This document shows, one piece after another, positions 14,676 through 24,500 of a stretch of 42,674 bases of DNA; the stretch's first letter is position 1, and every line of letters starts with the position of its first letter. The stretch covers positions 1 to 42,674 of the forward strand of contig JAKSTJ010000022.1 in the NCBI GenBank assembly GCA_024402635.1, read 5' to 3'. Below the pieces are notes generated by a model. That model saw nothing but the letters and a program-made list of their open reading frames with translations. It was not told where the DNA came from and ran no database searches. The translations under genes and the position numbers were made by a program. This stretch comes from Treponema sp. (GTDB lineage Bacteria; Spirochaetota; Spirochaetia; Treponematales; Treponemataceae).

Positions 14676-16346
14676 CTAGTCTTGAAGAGCATCATATCCT
14701 TCTTCACCAGTTCTTACTTTTACTACATTTTCTACATCGTATACGAAAATCTTTCCGTCACCAATGCTTCCTGTATAAAGAACTTCCTTAGCAGCAGAAA
14801 TTACTAAATCAACTGGAACTTCTGATACTACGATATCAACCTTGATTTTTGGAAGAAGTGTCATGTTAATTTCAGCACCACGATACTTCATTGTGTTACC
14901 ATGCTGAACACCACAACCAAGAACGTTTGTTACTGTCATACCAGTTACATTGATGTCGTTCATTGCTGCCTTCAAATCTTCAAACTTACTCTGACGTGTA
15001 ATAATTGTAACCATATGGAACTTAGCATCAGGTCTGCTTGGAGCCTTTGTAACAGGAACTGCTTTTTCTACAGGAACCTTAGCAGCACCTGCAGGAGCAC
15101 CTTCTGTCATTACCTGTGGAGCAACCATAAAGTCTGCGTAAGAAGAATCAATACCATGTTCAAGCTTATCAAGACCAACAATTTCTTCTTCTTTGCTTGC
15201 TCTTAATCCATGGAACTTCTTAACCAAAGCAAATGTGATAATCATACAAACTGTTGTCCAAGCAACAATTGCTAATTCTCCAAGACACTGAATACCTAAC
15301 TGCTTAAATCCGTGTCCGTAGAATAAACCTGTATCAACACTGAATAAACCACATGCAATTGTACCCCAAATACCATTTGCTAAGTGAACAGCAACAGCAC
15401 CAACTGGGTCATCAATATGTAACTTAAGATCAATAAATTCTACAACAATTACTACTAAGAAACCTGCAACAATACCAATGATTGTAGCACCTAAAGCATC
15501 ACAACAAGCACAAGGAGCTGTAATTGCAACAAGACCTGCCAAAGAAGCGTTCAATGTCATTGAAACATCAGGCTTACCGTTTTTAATCCAAGTAAAGATC
15601 ATTGTTGTTACACAAGCAACTGCTGGAGCAATTGTTGTTGTTGTGAATACAGCAGCTAAACCACCAATTCCTTCCAACTGTACACAAGCAGCACCGTTGA
15701 ATCCGTACCAACCAAACCAAAGAATAAATGTACCAAGAGCACCAAGTGTCAAAGAGTGACCAGGAATAGCGTTTACTTTTGTTACTTTTCCTTCCTTGTT
15801 GCGTTCATACTTACCAATACGTGGTCCAAGGAAAATTGCACCGATTAAAGCAGCAACACCACCAACTGAGTGAATTGCAGCAGAACCAGCAAAATCAATA
15901 AATCCCATCTGAGCTAACCAACCCTGAGAGTTCCAAACCCAACCAGCTTCAATTGGATATACAACTGCAGAAATAATTGCAGAATAAATACAATATGCAC
16001 TAAACTTTGTTCTTTCTGCCATTGAACCAGATACGATTGTAGCTGCTGTTGCACAGAATACTAAGTTGAATACAAAGCTTGACCAGTCAATTTCAGCAAA
16101 GCTTGTAAAAAGCTGCAAATTTGGACATCCAATAAAACCAAAGAAATAGTTTTCGCTCATCATTAAGCCAAAACCAAGGAACATAAACATTGGTGTACCA
16201 ATACAGAAGTCCATTAAGTTTTTCATGATGATGTTACCAGCGTTTTTTGCACGGGTAAATCCTGTTTCTACCATTGCGAAACCACACTGCATAAAGAATA
16301 CTAATGCAGCACCGATGAGGAACCATACGCCCCAAACTTCACTCAT
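14676..16346 (-). CDS. amt: Ammonium transporter fused to a PII signal-protein domain
   Basis: Inner-membrane ammonium channel with its own cytoplasmic gate; 556 residues. Residues 1-400 form the Amt fold of 11 membrane helices (MQCGFAMVETGFTRAKNAGN, SAAIHSVGGVAALIGA, WFGWYGFNGA, AVHLANGIWG). After an Ala/Pro-rich linker (about 420-445) comes a full PII/GlnK domain: KFHMVTIITRQSKFEDLKAA, T-loop KYRGAEINMTLLPKIKVDIV, and the nucleotide-binding TGSIGDGKIFV ... VRTGE. The T-loop has Ile where the uridylylated Tyr51 of GlnB/GlnK stands, so control by uridylylation is unlikely. ATG at 16346 is chosen (AAGGAGG 6 bases upstream) over TTG 16352. Transcribed from 16519-16547 through two terminator-like hairpins. 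Next to glnN. Confidence 0.95.
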   Translation of the reverse strand: MSEVWGVWFLIGAALVFFMQCGFAMVETGFTRAKNAGNIIMKNLMDFCIGTPMFMFLGFGLMMSENYFFGFIGCPNLQLFTSFAEIDWSSFVFNLVFCATAATIVSGSMAERTKFSAYCIYSAIISAVVYPIEAGWVWNSQGWLAQMGFIDFAGSAAIHSVGGVAALIGAIFLGPRIGKYERNKEGKVTKVNAIPGHSLTLGALGTFILWFGWYGFNGAACVQLEGIGGLAAVFTTTTIAPAVACVTTMIFTWIKNGKPDVSMTLNASLAGLVAITAPCACCDALGATIIGIVAGFLVVIVVEFIDLKLHIDDPVGAVAVHLANGIWGTIACGLFSVDTGLFYGHGFKQLGIQCLGELAIVAWTTVCMIITFALVKKFHGLRASKEEEIVGLDKLEHGIDSSYADFMVAPQVMTEGAPAGAAKVPVEKAVPVTKAPSRPDAKFHMVTIITRQSKFEDLKAAMNDINVTGMTVTNVLGCGVQHGNTMKYRGAEINMTLLPKIKVDIVVSEVPVDLVISAAKEVLYTGSIGDGKIFVYDVENVVKVRTGEEGYDALQD

Positions 16347-16370
16347 AATCAACCTCCTTATAGTTGATAA

Positions 16371-16435
16371 AAAAGAAAAGGCATCGATTTTAGCCTGCAG
16401 ATAATCTTCTACAGATTTAAATCGACGCCTTTGTC
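16371..16435 (-). promoter_or_regulatory. amt leader hairpin 2, terminator-like
   Basis: Minus strand: AGACAAAGG, then a 14-bp stem AAAGGCGTCGATTT (16419-16432) with AAATCGATGCCTTT (16377-16390), one wobble, and TCTTTTTT. The loop holds a second 7-bp hairpin CTGTAGA/TCTGCAG (16395-16414) with a 6-base loop. It ends 10 bases before the ribosome site, so if formed it would stop transcription before amt. Confidence 0.7.
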
Positions 16436-16460
16436 TTTGAATAATAATTTGATATTTTAC

Positions 16461-16504
16461 AAAAAAAAGACGCCATGACTGAATAAGTCACGGCGTCTTT
16501 GTCG
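16461..16504 (-). promoter_or_regulatory. amt leader hairpin 1 with CGACAAAG box
   Basis: Minus strand: ACGAC box (16501-16505), then AAAGACGCC-GTGACT pairs with AGTCAT-GGCGTCTTT around TATTC (16466-16500) and runs into eight T. A near-perfect intrinsic terminator about 15 bases after the predicted transcript start. Confidence 0.75.
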
Positions 16505-16518
16505 TTTTGATGTTTTAA

Positions 16519-16547
16519 TTTATATTAATTTATGATAAAAAAATCAA
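16519..16547 (-). promoter_or_regulatory. amt promoter
   Basis: Minus-strand TTGATT (16542-16547) and TATAAA (16519-16524), 17 bases apart. The transcript is predicted to start about 8-10 bases before the ACGACAAAG box. Confidence 0.7.
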
Positions 16548-16650
16548 TAAGCAATATAGCGATTTGTATTTTTTACATATTTTAATATTATTATTTGTAA
16601 TAATTACATTGCCAGATTTTTTATTCTTATTTTTCAATTTGCAAATTTAT

Positions 16651-16690
16651 ACAAAAAAAGCTGCATCAGTTTTCACCAATACAGCTTTTC
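16651..16690 (-). terminator. glnN intrinsic terminator
   Basis: AAAAGCTGTAT pairs with ATGCAGCTTTT around a 12-base loop, followed by seven T on the minus strand, 36 bases after the glnN stop. It separates glnN from the amt promoter. Confidence 0.8.
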
Positions 16691-16725
16691 TTTTAAGAAC
16701 AAATTATATTTCTATATTTTGCAAA

Positions 16726-18813
16726 TTATCTTACGCTGAACAAAAGGTCTCCATAAGATGGAACTGGCCATTCTGTAGCTGGAATTAATCCTTCAAGTTC
16801 ATCAACGTTAGCACGTAATTCACCCATGATAGAAATTACATTGTCTTTGAAGTAAACAGCAAGTTTATCTGCTTCATCAATTGATTTTACTTCTACAACT
16901 GCTTTTTCAAGACTCTGAACTTTACCATAAATGCTTGCTGTAAGTTTTCCAATATTCTTTACGAGATCAGATTCATAGCTTACATCAACTCCAAGTCCTG
17001 ATTTAACTGCAGCTGAATCAGCAAGTGTTTTTCCATAGCTTGCAGCAACAGGAAGATAAAGTTTCTTTGTCATATCAATCATTGTTAATGCTTCAATGTT
17101 GATAATCTTGCTGTAGTTTTCGTTATAGATTTCATAGCGTGATTTAAGTTCAATATCATTGAAAACACCATGTTTCTTAAGAACATCGGCATTTTTCTTG
17201 TCACAGAGGTGAGCAAGTGCTTCTGGTGTTGTCTTAAGGTTCATTAAACCACGTTTTTCAGCTTCTTTAACCCATTCATCAGAGTAACCGTTTCCGTTGA
17301 AAATGATTCTCTTGTGTTCTTTAATTGTTTTAAGAACTAAATCGTGTACAGCAGCTGTAAGATCTTTAGCTCCTTCAAGCTGATCTGCAAACTGACTTAA
17401 AACTTCTGCAACTGCAGTATTTAACATAATGTTACAACAAGCAATTGAATCATTAGAACCAAGTGAACGGAATTCGAACTTATTTCCTGTGAATGCAAAT
17501 GGTGATGTACGGTTACGGTCTGTTGTATCCTTGTTGAAATCAGGAAGAACAGTTACACCAATCTGCATTTTTTCTTTACCCTTTCCACCGTATGCAACAC
17601 CAGCTTCAAGTGCATCGAGAATTGCAGTAAGTTCATCTCCCAGGAAGATAGAAATGATTGCTGGAGGCGCTTCGTTAGCTCCAAGACGATGATCGTTTCC
17701 GGCAGAAGCAACTGAAATACGGAGTAAATCCTGATAATCATCTACTGCCTTAATAACAGCGCTCAGGAAAAGGAGGAACTGAGCATTCTGGAAAGGAGTA
17801 GCACCTGGATCAAGAAGGTTTTTACCTGTATTTGTTGAAATTGACCAGTTGTTATGTTTACCAGATCCGTTTACACCTGCAAATGGTTTTTCATGAAGCA
17901 AACATACCATACCATGGCGGCTTGCAACTTTACGCATCATTTCCATTGTAATCTGGTTGTGATCACAAGCAAGGTTTGTTGTTGAGAAGATTGGTGCCAG
18001 TTCGTGCTGAGCTGGAGCAACTTCGTTATGTTCAGTTTTAGCAAGGATTCCAAGCTTCCAGAGTTCTTCGTTCAAATCTTTCATGAATGCCTGAACACGT
18101 GGTTTAATCATACCAAAGTAGTGATCTTCAAGTTCCTGTCCTTTAGGAGCTTTGGCACCAAACAATGTACGTCCTGTATAAATTAAGTCTGGACGTTTAT
18201 CATAAACTGATTTGTCTACAAGGAAATATTCCTGTTCTGGACCTACAGTTGTTTTTACAGATGTAACATCTTCATTTCCAAAAAGATGAAGAACACGTAC
18301 AGCCTGTTTTGAAATAGCTTCCATTGAGCGGAGTAATGGAGTCTTTTTATCAAGAGCTTCACCTGTATAAGAACAGAAAGCTGTTGGAATACAAAGTGTT
18401 CCGTCTTTAATAAATGCATAAGAAGTTGGGTCCCATGCTGTATAACCACGAGCTTCGAATGTTGCGCGAATACCACCACTTGGGAAAGAAGAAGCATCTG
18501 GTTCACCCTGAACTAATTCTTTTCCGCTGAATTCCATAATGATTCCGCCATCTTTAGTTGGCTGAATAAAACTGTCGTGTTTTTCAGCAGTTACACCTGT
18601 TAAAGGCTGGAACCAGTGTGTAAAATGTGTAGCTCCTTTTTCAATTGCCCAATCTTTCATTGCATTTGCAACTACTGTGGCAACACTAGGATCAAGCTTT
18701 TCGCCACCTTCAATTGTTTTCATCAACTGCTTGTAAGTTTCTTTTGGCAGTCGAGCCTTCATTGTTGTTTCGTTAAAAACATTTTCTCCAAAAATAGATG
18801 TAACTTTGTCCAT
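16726..18813 (-). CDS. glnN: Glutamine synthetase type III
   Basis: Makes glutamine from glutamate, ammonium and ATP; main ammonium-assimilating enzyme next to the ammonium channel. At 695 residues it has the GSIII length (about 700) rather than that of GSI (about 450). Diagnostic segments are [37 protein letters not shown], the metal-site [28 protein letters not shown], and [15 protein letters not shown]. There is no GSI-type adenylylation region. Start at 18813 has CAGGAGG 10 bases upstream. Its own promoter (18978-19006) drives a leader with two hairpins matching those of amt, and a terminator follows the gene, so it is a single-gene unit regulated like amt, asnB and carA. Confidence 0.97.
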   Translation of the reverse strand: MDKVTSIFGENVFNETTMKARLPKETYKQLMKTIEGGEKLDPSVATVVANAMKDWAIEKGATHFTHWFQPLTGVTAEKHDSFIQPTKDGGIIMEFSGKELVQGEPDASSFPSGGIRATFEARGYTAWDPTSYAFIKDGTLCIPTAFCSYTGEALDKKTPLLRSMEAISKQAVRVLHLFGNEDVTSVKTTVGPEQEYFLVDKSVYDKRPDLIYTGRTLFGAKAPKGQELEDHYFGMIKPRVQAFMKDLNEELWKLGILAKTEHNEVAPAQHELAPIFSTTNLACDHNQITMEMMRKVASRHGMVCLLHEKPFAGVNGSGKHNNWSISTNTGKNLLDPGATPFQNAQFLLFLSAVIKAVDDYQDLLRISVASAGNDHRLGANEAPPAIISIFLGDELTAILDALEAGVAYGGKGKEKMQIGVTVLPDFNKDTTDRNRTSPFAFTGNKFEFRSLGSNDSIACCNIMLNTAVAEVLSQFADQLEGAKDLTAAVHDLVLKTIKEHKRIIFNGNGYSDEWVKEAEKRGLMNLKTTPEALAHLCDKKNADVLKKHGVFNDIELKSRYEIYNENYSKIINIEALTMIDMTKKLYLPVAASYGKTLADSAAVKSGLGVDVSYESDLVKNIGKLTASIYGKVQSLEKAVVEVKSIDEADKLAVYFKDNVISIMGELRANVDELEGLIPATEWPVPSYGDLLFSVR

Positions 18814-18830
18814 ATTACTGGAACCTCCTG

Positions 18831-18894
18831 AAAAAAAAGCATAAAGGCGCCGAAACTCCCTGTAGTTATCCCAGAAAAAATCGGCGCCTTTGCC
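18831..18894 (-). promoter_or_regulatory. glnN leader hairpin 2, terminator-like
   Basis: Minus strand: GGCAAAGG, perfect 11-bp stem AAAGGCGCCGA (18881-18891) with TCGGCGCCTTT (18843-18853), an inner weak hairpin TTTCTG/CAGGGA, then ATGC and eight T that run into the ribosome site CAGGAGG. Same place and design as amt hairpin 2. Confidence 0.7.
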
Positions 18895-18921
18895 ATAAAT
18901 TACTGATAGATGTTTATAAAA

Positions 18922-18965
18922 ACAAAAAGGGTCGCAAAACCTCTAGTTTTGCGACCCCATTGTCG
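18922..18965 (-). promoter_or_regulatory. glnN leader hairpin 1 with CGACAA box
   Basis: Minus strand: CGACAATG box (18958-18965), then a perfect 12-bp stem GGGTCGCAAAAC (18946-18957) with GTTTTGCGACCC (18929-18940) around TAGAG, followed by TTTTTG and TTTTT. The five-base loop matches the loop size in amt hairpin 1. Confidence 0.75.
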
Positions 18966-18977
18966 TTTGTTAAATCA

Positions 18978-19006
18978 TTTATACATCTTATAAAAAAAAG
19001 TGTCAA
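18978..19006 (-). promoter_or_regulatory. glnN promoter
   Basis: Minus-strand TTGACA (19001-19006) and TATAAA (18978-18983), 17 bases apart: a near-consensus sigma70 promoter. The transcript should begin about ACAAACGACAATGG. Confidence 0.8.
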
Positions 19007-19029
19007 TAATATTTTATTTATTTTTTTTA

Positions 19030-20409
19030 TTATCTGCACAAATGTTTTAAAGTCATACATGCAACAGCCTGACTTAACAATTGTTTTTCCTTTTCAATCT
19101 GCTGATTACATTTATCAATCTTTGCCTTTAATACATCTGTTTCACTGCCATATCCGGTTTTAAATATTGTTTCCTGCTGTTTGATTTTTGCATCACAAGA
19201 TTCAATTTTTAAATCCAGATATTCAATTTTCATAGAACAAACTTCTGCTGTATTCCATTGCTCGTTAAATGTTTTCTTAATTGTTAATCGGGCATCTAAA
19301 GAATTTATATCGGCAGTTTTTGTTTCACTGATTTTACGGGAAATATCATTTAATTTTTTTCCACCATCCCAGATTGTTGTTTTTATACCAATGGAAAAAT
19401 TAGCAGTATAATCATCTTTTCTAAGCCAGTTTGACTCAAGAAGCGGCAATCTGGAACCACCATATCCTAAAGAAGCCTGTACTGCAATATCAGGTTTCCA
19501 GTAAATAAAACCTTCTGCAATTTCAACTGCAATCTGATTTACTTCTTTTAGTTGTGTCAGAATTTTTATTGAAAGCTGATTTCCAGACAAAGCTTTTTCC
19601 AGCAGTTCATCTTTATTTGATTCCAGAATTTTAGATACCGCTTTTTCATCAATTTTGAAATCAATTTTTTCCAGAGAAAGATCTTCTATTCCTGTTGAAC
19701 GAACCAATTCCAGAAGCTGATTGTTTATCTGTTCCTGTAAATCCTGCTGAGCAATTTCCAGTTCTTTTGACTGAATCTTTGCATCTACAACATCCTGATG
19801 TAAAATCATTCCGGACTTTTCTGCACTTTCGGAAACTTTTACAAGACGATTTACAAAGGTCTTTTCCTCTTCAATTATTTTGTTAATTCTATTTAAATAA
19901 ATTAAACTTAAAAGACGAGTCTGCAATTCAGTTTCCAGCTGCTGCTGTTTCATTTCAATCTGAGACTTTTTAATTTCTGAAATCTGATTATATAATTTTA
20001 CAGCATTTGTTAATTTTCCCCAGGTATAAACCGGTTGCATTATAGAAAGCTGAAAAGTATATAAAGTATTTTCCATTCCATCGTAAATCTTTACATATTG
20101 TCCAGTTCCGGAAGGTTTTACTCCAGTTGGCCATTGAATGGAATTAATAACATCATCCACATTCAGATAAATTGCATCAACTGGAGGTTTTAACATATAA
20201 GTTCCGCTTACCTGCAAATCAACCGTTGGACCAAAACCTGCATATGCATCTTTTACATCAAGAAGGCTGCGATTATATTCTTCCCGTAAACTCTGCATTT
20301 CAGGATTTTTTTCAATCGTTGAATTGTACAGATCCTCAAAGCCATATTTTTGAGCAAACAATAGAGAAAAACTAAAAAAAAGAATTGTAGTAATCAGGCA
20401 CTTTTTCAT
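19030..20409 (-). CDS. TolC-type outer-membrane efflux protein
   Basis: 459 residues from ATG 20409, beginning with a signal peptide MKKCLITTILFFSFSLLFAQ. Two long helical repeats typical of the TolC/OEP family follow (YNRSLLDVKDAYAGFGPTVD, LQVSGTYM ... VKLYNQISEIKKSQIEMKQQ, and in the second half ISETKTADINSLDARLTI, QETIFKTGYGSETDVLKA). It should form the outer-membrane channel for the RND pump encoded upstream. Start lies 4 bases after the lipoprotein stop, so translation is probably coupled; a longer frame to 20445 overlaps that gene and lacks a signal. Last gene of the four-gene operon; no clear terminator before the glnN promoter region. Confidence 0.9.
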   Translation of the reverse strand: MKKCLITTILFFSFSLLFAQKYGFEDLYNSTIEKNPEMQSLREEYNRSLLDVKDAYAGFGPTVDLQVSGTYMLKPPVDAIYLNVDDVINSIQWPTGVKPSGTGQYVKIYDGMENTLYTFQLSIMQPVYTWGKLTNAVKLYNQISEIKKSQIEMKQQQLETELQTRLLSLIYLNRINKIIEEEKTFVNRLVKVSESAEKSGMILHQDVVDAKIQSKELEIAQQDLQEQINNQLLELVRSTGIEDLSLEKIDFKIDEKAVSKILESNKDELLEKALSGNQLSIKILTQLKEVNQIAVEIAEGFIYWKPDIAVQASLGYGGSRLPLLESNWLRKDDYTANFSIGIKTTIWDGGKKLNDISRKISETKTADINSLDARLTIKKTFNEQWNTAEVCSMKIEYLDLKIESCDAKIKQQETIFKTGYGSETDVLKAKIDKCNQQIEKEKQLLSQAVACMTLKHLCR

Positions 20410-20413
20410 AGGC

Positions 20414-21571
20414 TTACTGTAACTGAACTGTAAATGATGAAACATCGCTTCTTAACTGAACAGTTTTTTCTTTTCCACCAGCGGAAACTTTTACGTTTAA
20501 TGTTGCAAATTTTCCAGTATAATCTGAATCATTCCAGTAACGTCCAGAACCTAAACCAGAGAAAACTCCGTGTTTTTCTGATCCTGCAGTACCAAGAGAC
20601 TGAGAATATGTGGTAACCTGTCCCAAATCTTCTGAAGTTGCAGCAGCAGTCATTGAAACAACAATTCCATCATCCCCTTCATCACCTTTAACTTTCAACT
20701 GACCGTTTACAACTGGAATATTATGACGAGTTGATTTTCCATAAAGATTGATTGTATATGAAGGATTTTTTATTGTTTTAATAATTTCTGTTTTATCTTC
20801 TGGCCAGAAAGCATAATTTTTTTCTGTATTATCTCCATTAAAACAAGCTTTCCAGGTAATTTCATCACTACTTTGAGCATAAGAAATTTTTACTTCTGGA
20901 GTATTTTCAATTTCTGAAAGTCTATTTTCTTCGTTTAACCAACGTGGATAATTTACTGCAATTGAACCGGCACCTGTAATAATTGTTTCGTAAACTTTAT
21001 CAGCAAACTCTATTTCATCTGTTGATTGAGGAACTGAAACTTTTACTAAAACAGGATGATTTGTATTATTGCCGCTTGTTACATCAATTAAATTTATATT
21101 CAAAATTGTAGATTTTTTTACAGATTTTAATTCCTGATAAATTGTATTACTAAAACTGTCGGAAACAATTAAAGTCTGACCTTTTGTTAAACCGTAATTT
21201 TCATGATAAAAAAGCATGTAAACATTTGTATAATCTGCATCTTTTCCAAAATCAGGGAATGATTCTTTCCAGACTAATTTACTGATTGAAAAACTTCCAT
21301 CTGAAGCTGTAGTTGTATGTCCATAATATCCGGAAGGTCTGAATTTTGTTCCAGATTTCCAGCTTTTAAAATCATTATCTCTTTCTTTCTGATTTGTATA
21401 AGCATATACGTCTACATTGGCAATACCACGTTTTGGGTTTGAAGAAGATTCACTGTCAACAACAATACCACCGGTTCCACCACTAAATACAGAGTAACAA
21501 CCTGTAAAACTAATCTGTAAAAATAAAATACCAATCAAAGTTTTTAGTAAAATCGAAGTTTTCTTTTTCAT
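20414..21571 (-). CDS. Lipoprotein with a carboxypeptidase-regulatory-like beta domain
   Basis: 385 residues. MKKKTSILLKTLIGILFLQI ... FTGCYS is a signal peptide with lipobox ending in Cys25. Early in the mature protein IANVDVYAYTNQKERDNDF followed by HTTTASDGSFSISKLVWKE has the pattern of a carboxypeptidase-regulatory-like (transthyretin-like) domain. The rest is beta-rich without known motifs and ends VQLRSDVSSFTVQL. It is placed within an efflux operon between the RND pump and TolC, so it may be an accessory periplasmic or outer-membrane component, but no such role is known to me. Ribosome site AAGAGG lies 7 bases before the ATG. Confidence 0.75.
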   Translation of the reverse strand: MKKKTSILLKTLIGILFLQISFTGCYSVFSGGTGGIVVDSESSSNPKRGIANVDVYAYTNQKERDNDFKSWKSGTKFRPSGYYGHTTTASDGSFSISKLVWKESFPDFGKDADYTNVYMLFYHENYGLTKGQTLIVSDSFSNTIYQELKSVKKSTILNINLIDVTSGNNTNHPVLVKVSVPQSTDEIEFADKVYETIITGAGSIAVNYPRWLNEENRLSEIENTPEVKISYAQSSDEITWKACFNGDNTEKNYAFWPEDKTEIIKTIKNPSYTINLYGKSTRHNIPVVNGQLKVKGDEGDDGIVVSMTAAATSEDLGQVTTYSQSLGTAGSEKHGVFSGLGSGRYWNDSDYTGKFATLNVKVSAGGKEKTVQLRSDVSSFTVQLQ

Positions 21572-21582
21572 ATATATGCCTC

Positions 21583-24500
21583 TTATTTCAAGAATTTCTT
21601 TTCTTTTTCACTTTGTTTTAATGCTGATTTACGTTCTGTCATATAATATAAAACAGGAATTAATAAAAGTGTAATTAATGTTGAAGTAATCAAACCGCCA
21701 ACAATTGCCTGGCCCATTGGAGCATAAATTTCCGCACCTTCACCACTTGCAACTGCCATTGGAATATCACCAAGTAAAGTTGTTAATGTTGTAATTAAAA
21801 TTGGTTTTATACGACTTGCCGCACCATCTGCTACCGAATCATGGAGAAGTTTTTCTTCTTCATCTGGAGTTAAAACAACATGCCATTCATCATCACGATC
21901 TTTAAATCCAGATTGTTTTGCAATTTCAAGACGGCGCTCTTTTCTAAGCTGATTTATATAATCAACAAGAATAATACCATTGTTTACTACAACACCGGAT
22001 AATGAAACTAAACCTAAAAGCGAAAGCAAATTCAATGTTGAACCAAAAATCATTAAGCCAAGAATAACCCCAATAAAACAGAAAGGAATTGTCATCATGA
22101 TTAATAAAGGCTGCTTAAATCGTTCAAATTGAAGTGCCATTACAATGTAAACAAGGAAAATAGCGATTAAAATTGCAGTTACCATTGGAGCAACCATATC
22201 ACCAATCAAAGCCATAATACCGCCGGATTTTGTTTTAATTCCATTTGGTAAAGGATTTTTTGATAAATATTGATTTACACGGCTGCTTACTCCAGATGTA
22301 TTTTCACTTACTAAAGTTGCTGAAACGGTAATTGTCTTTGCACGGTCTGAATGGTTTATCTGAGAAATTGATTTTTCAACACGAATATTTGACAGATTTG
22401 CAAAAGAAACTTTTCTTCCATTAGAAGTTACAATGTGAACATTAGAGATTGTGTCTTCTGTAATATTATTGTCTGCAATGTCAGAAGATAAATGAACCTT
22501 AAAGCGATTTCCAGACTCAATATCTTTATAACGACCAGCATCTAAGCCTCTGAAAAGAATTGCAGAAGTTATTCCCGCTTCATAACTTGTAATACCAAGG
22601 GAACTTAAATATTCCTGGCTCATATCAATTACCATTGTACTTGTATCAAAATCAGTATCCAGTTTTGCAGTTACAACTTCCGGATCAGTTGCTAAAAAGT
22701 CTCTTAAATTGCTGGCAGTTTCATACAATGCATTCATATCTTCTGAAATAAGGGTTAAACCATAACCACCACCGCCAGAAACATAACTTACAAGTTTATC
22801 AAAACCACCGTTTGCTACAGTAATTTTGCTGTCTGGAATTACAGAAGACCAGATTTCCTGCATCTGAAGCATAATATCGTGAATGTCTCTTTTTCTCTGT
22901 GCAACTGGTACTAAAACAACATGTGCATAGCCGCTTTCTGGATTTGCCTGAGCTGCAATTCCTTTTGTATTACTTCGTCCAACATAAAAAACTACATTGT
23001 CAATTTCTGGAACATATTTATATAAAAGTTTTTCTGCAACTTCCATTTTTGCTTCAGTTTCTTCAATGGTGGTACCAATTGGAAGATCCATTGCAATAAA
23101 GAAATCGCCAGAATCTGTAGAAGGAATAAATGCAATTCCAAGTCTGAGTGCAATAAATCCGGAAAAAATTAAAAGCAAGATTGAAGCAACCACAACAAGA
23201 AGTTTATTTTTTAAGGCAACATTTAACAGTTTTCTATAACCAGATTCAATTTTATCCATAACAATATCAAATCGTCTTGGCTTGTTTCTGATTTTTGGAC
23301 CACTATCTTTTAATAAAAGTTTTAACAAATATGGAACAATAACTATAGCAACTACAAATGATGCAAAAATTGCCATAATGATTGTAAGTGCTACTGCATG
23401 TAAAATTTTTCCAATTAAACCTGACAATAAAGCAATTGGAACATAACAAACAATTGTTGTTGCGGCGCTGGCAAGAATTGATGCGGCAACTTCATCCCAT
23501 CCTTTGTAAATTGCCTGATTTACTGTATATATCATTTCTCCAGAACCAGATTTTCTCTGCTTGTAATAACGATATATCTGATCCAACATAACGGAGGAAC
23601 CATCTACAACCATACCAAGAGAAATTACCAGACCAGAAAGGGACATAAGATTTAATGAAATTCCCATTACTTTAAGACCAATTAAACTGAACAAAATACA
23701 AAGTGGAATTGAAAGTGAAATTGTTAAAGTAGCCCGCCAGTCTGCAAGGAACAGGAAGATTACAAGTACAGCAAAAATAATTCCCATAATTCCTGAAGTA
23801 ATTACAGTTTTTAAGGAAGCTCCAACCTGTCTGCTGTCGTCTGAAATTATATGGAAGGAAACTGCACCATTTGTTTCTTCGGTGATTGATTCAAGAACTT
23901 TTTTAACCTTTTTACAGATTGTTACAGTATCACCGTCATTTCGTTTTGTAATACTGACAATTGTTAAAGGATTTGTACCATCAGTTACGTGATAGGTTTC
24001 TTCCGGATAAGAAAGTTCTACAGATGCTACATCACTTAATCTGATAATATTTGTACCGTCGGCAACTCCAACAGGTAAATTGGAAATATCTTCAATAGAA
24101 TTAAATCCACCTGAATACCGAACTTGAATTTCCCGATTTTCGTATGATGCACTTCCTAATGGTAAAGTTGTATTTCCATAGCTTAAAACCTGATAAACAC
24201 TGGCAACAGAAATTCCTTTTGAAGTTAATTCATCTACATTAAGTTTTATATCAACCTGAAGTTCTTTTTCCCCTTCAACCTGAACTTCCGAAACACCATC
24301 AATCTGAGTTATGCGTGGAGTTAATTCTTTTTTTATAAAATCAGTTACACGACCAGCATCCTGCCCTGCTTCAACAGAAAATGAAATTACAGGAAGCATA
24401 GACATTCCACCAACCAAAGCAATTGGTTCCTGAATACCATCTGGCAAATCATCTTTTAACTGAGAAATTCTGTTTCTAAGTTCTACCAGCTGATCATAAG

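Noticed and set aside
16395..16414. Six-base hairpin loop in amt leader as a possible ANTAR-protein binding site
   Set aside because: The loop reads AGATTA; the ANTAR consensus needs A at position 1 and G at position 4, and the required pair of such hairpins is not seen in the other leaders. Not claimed.
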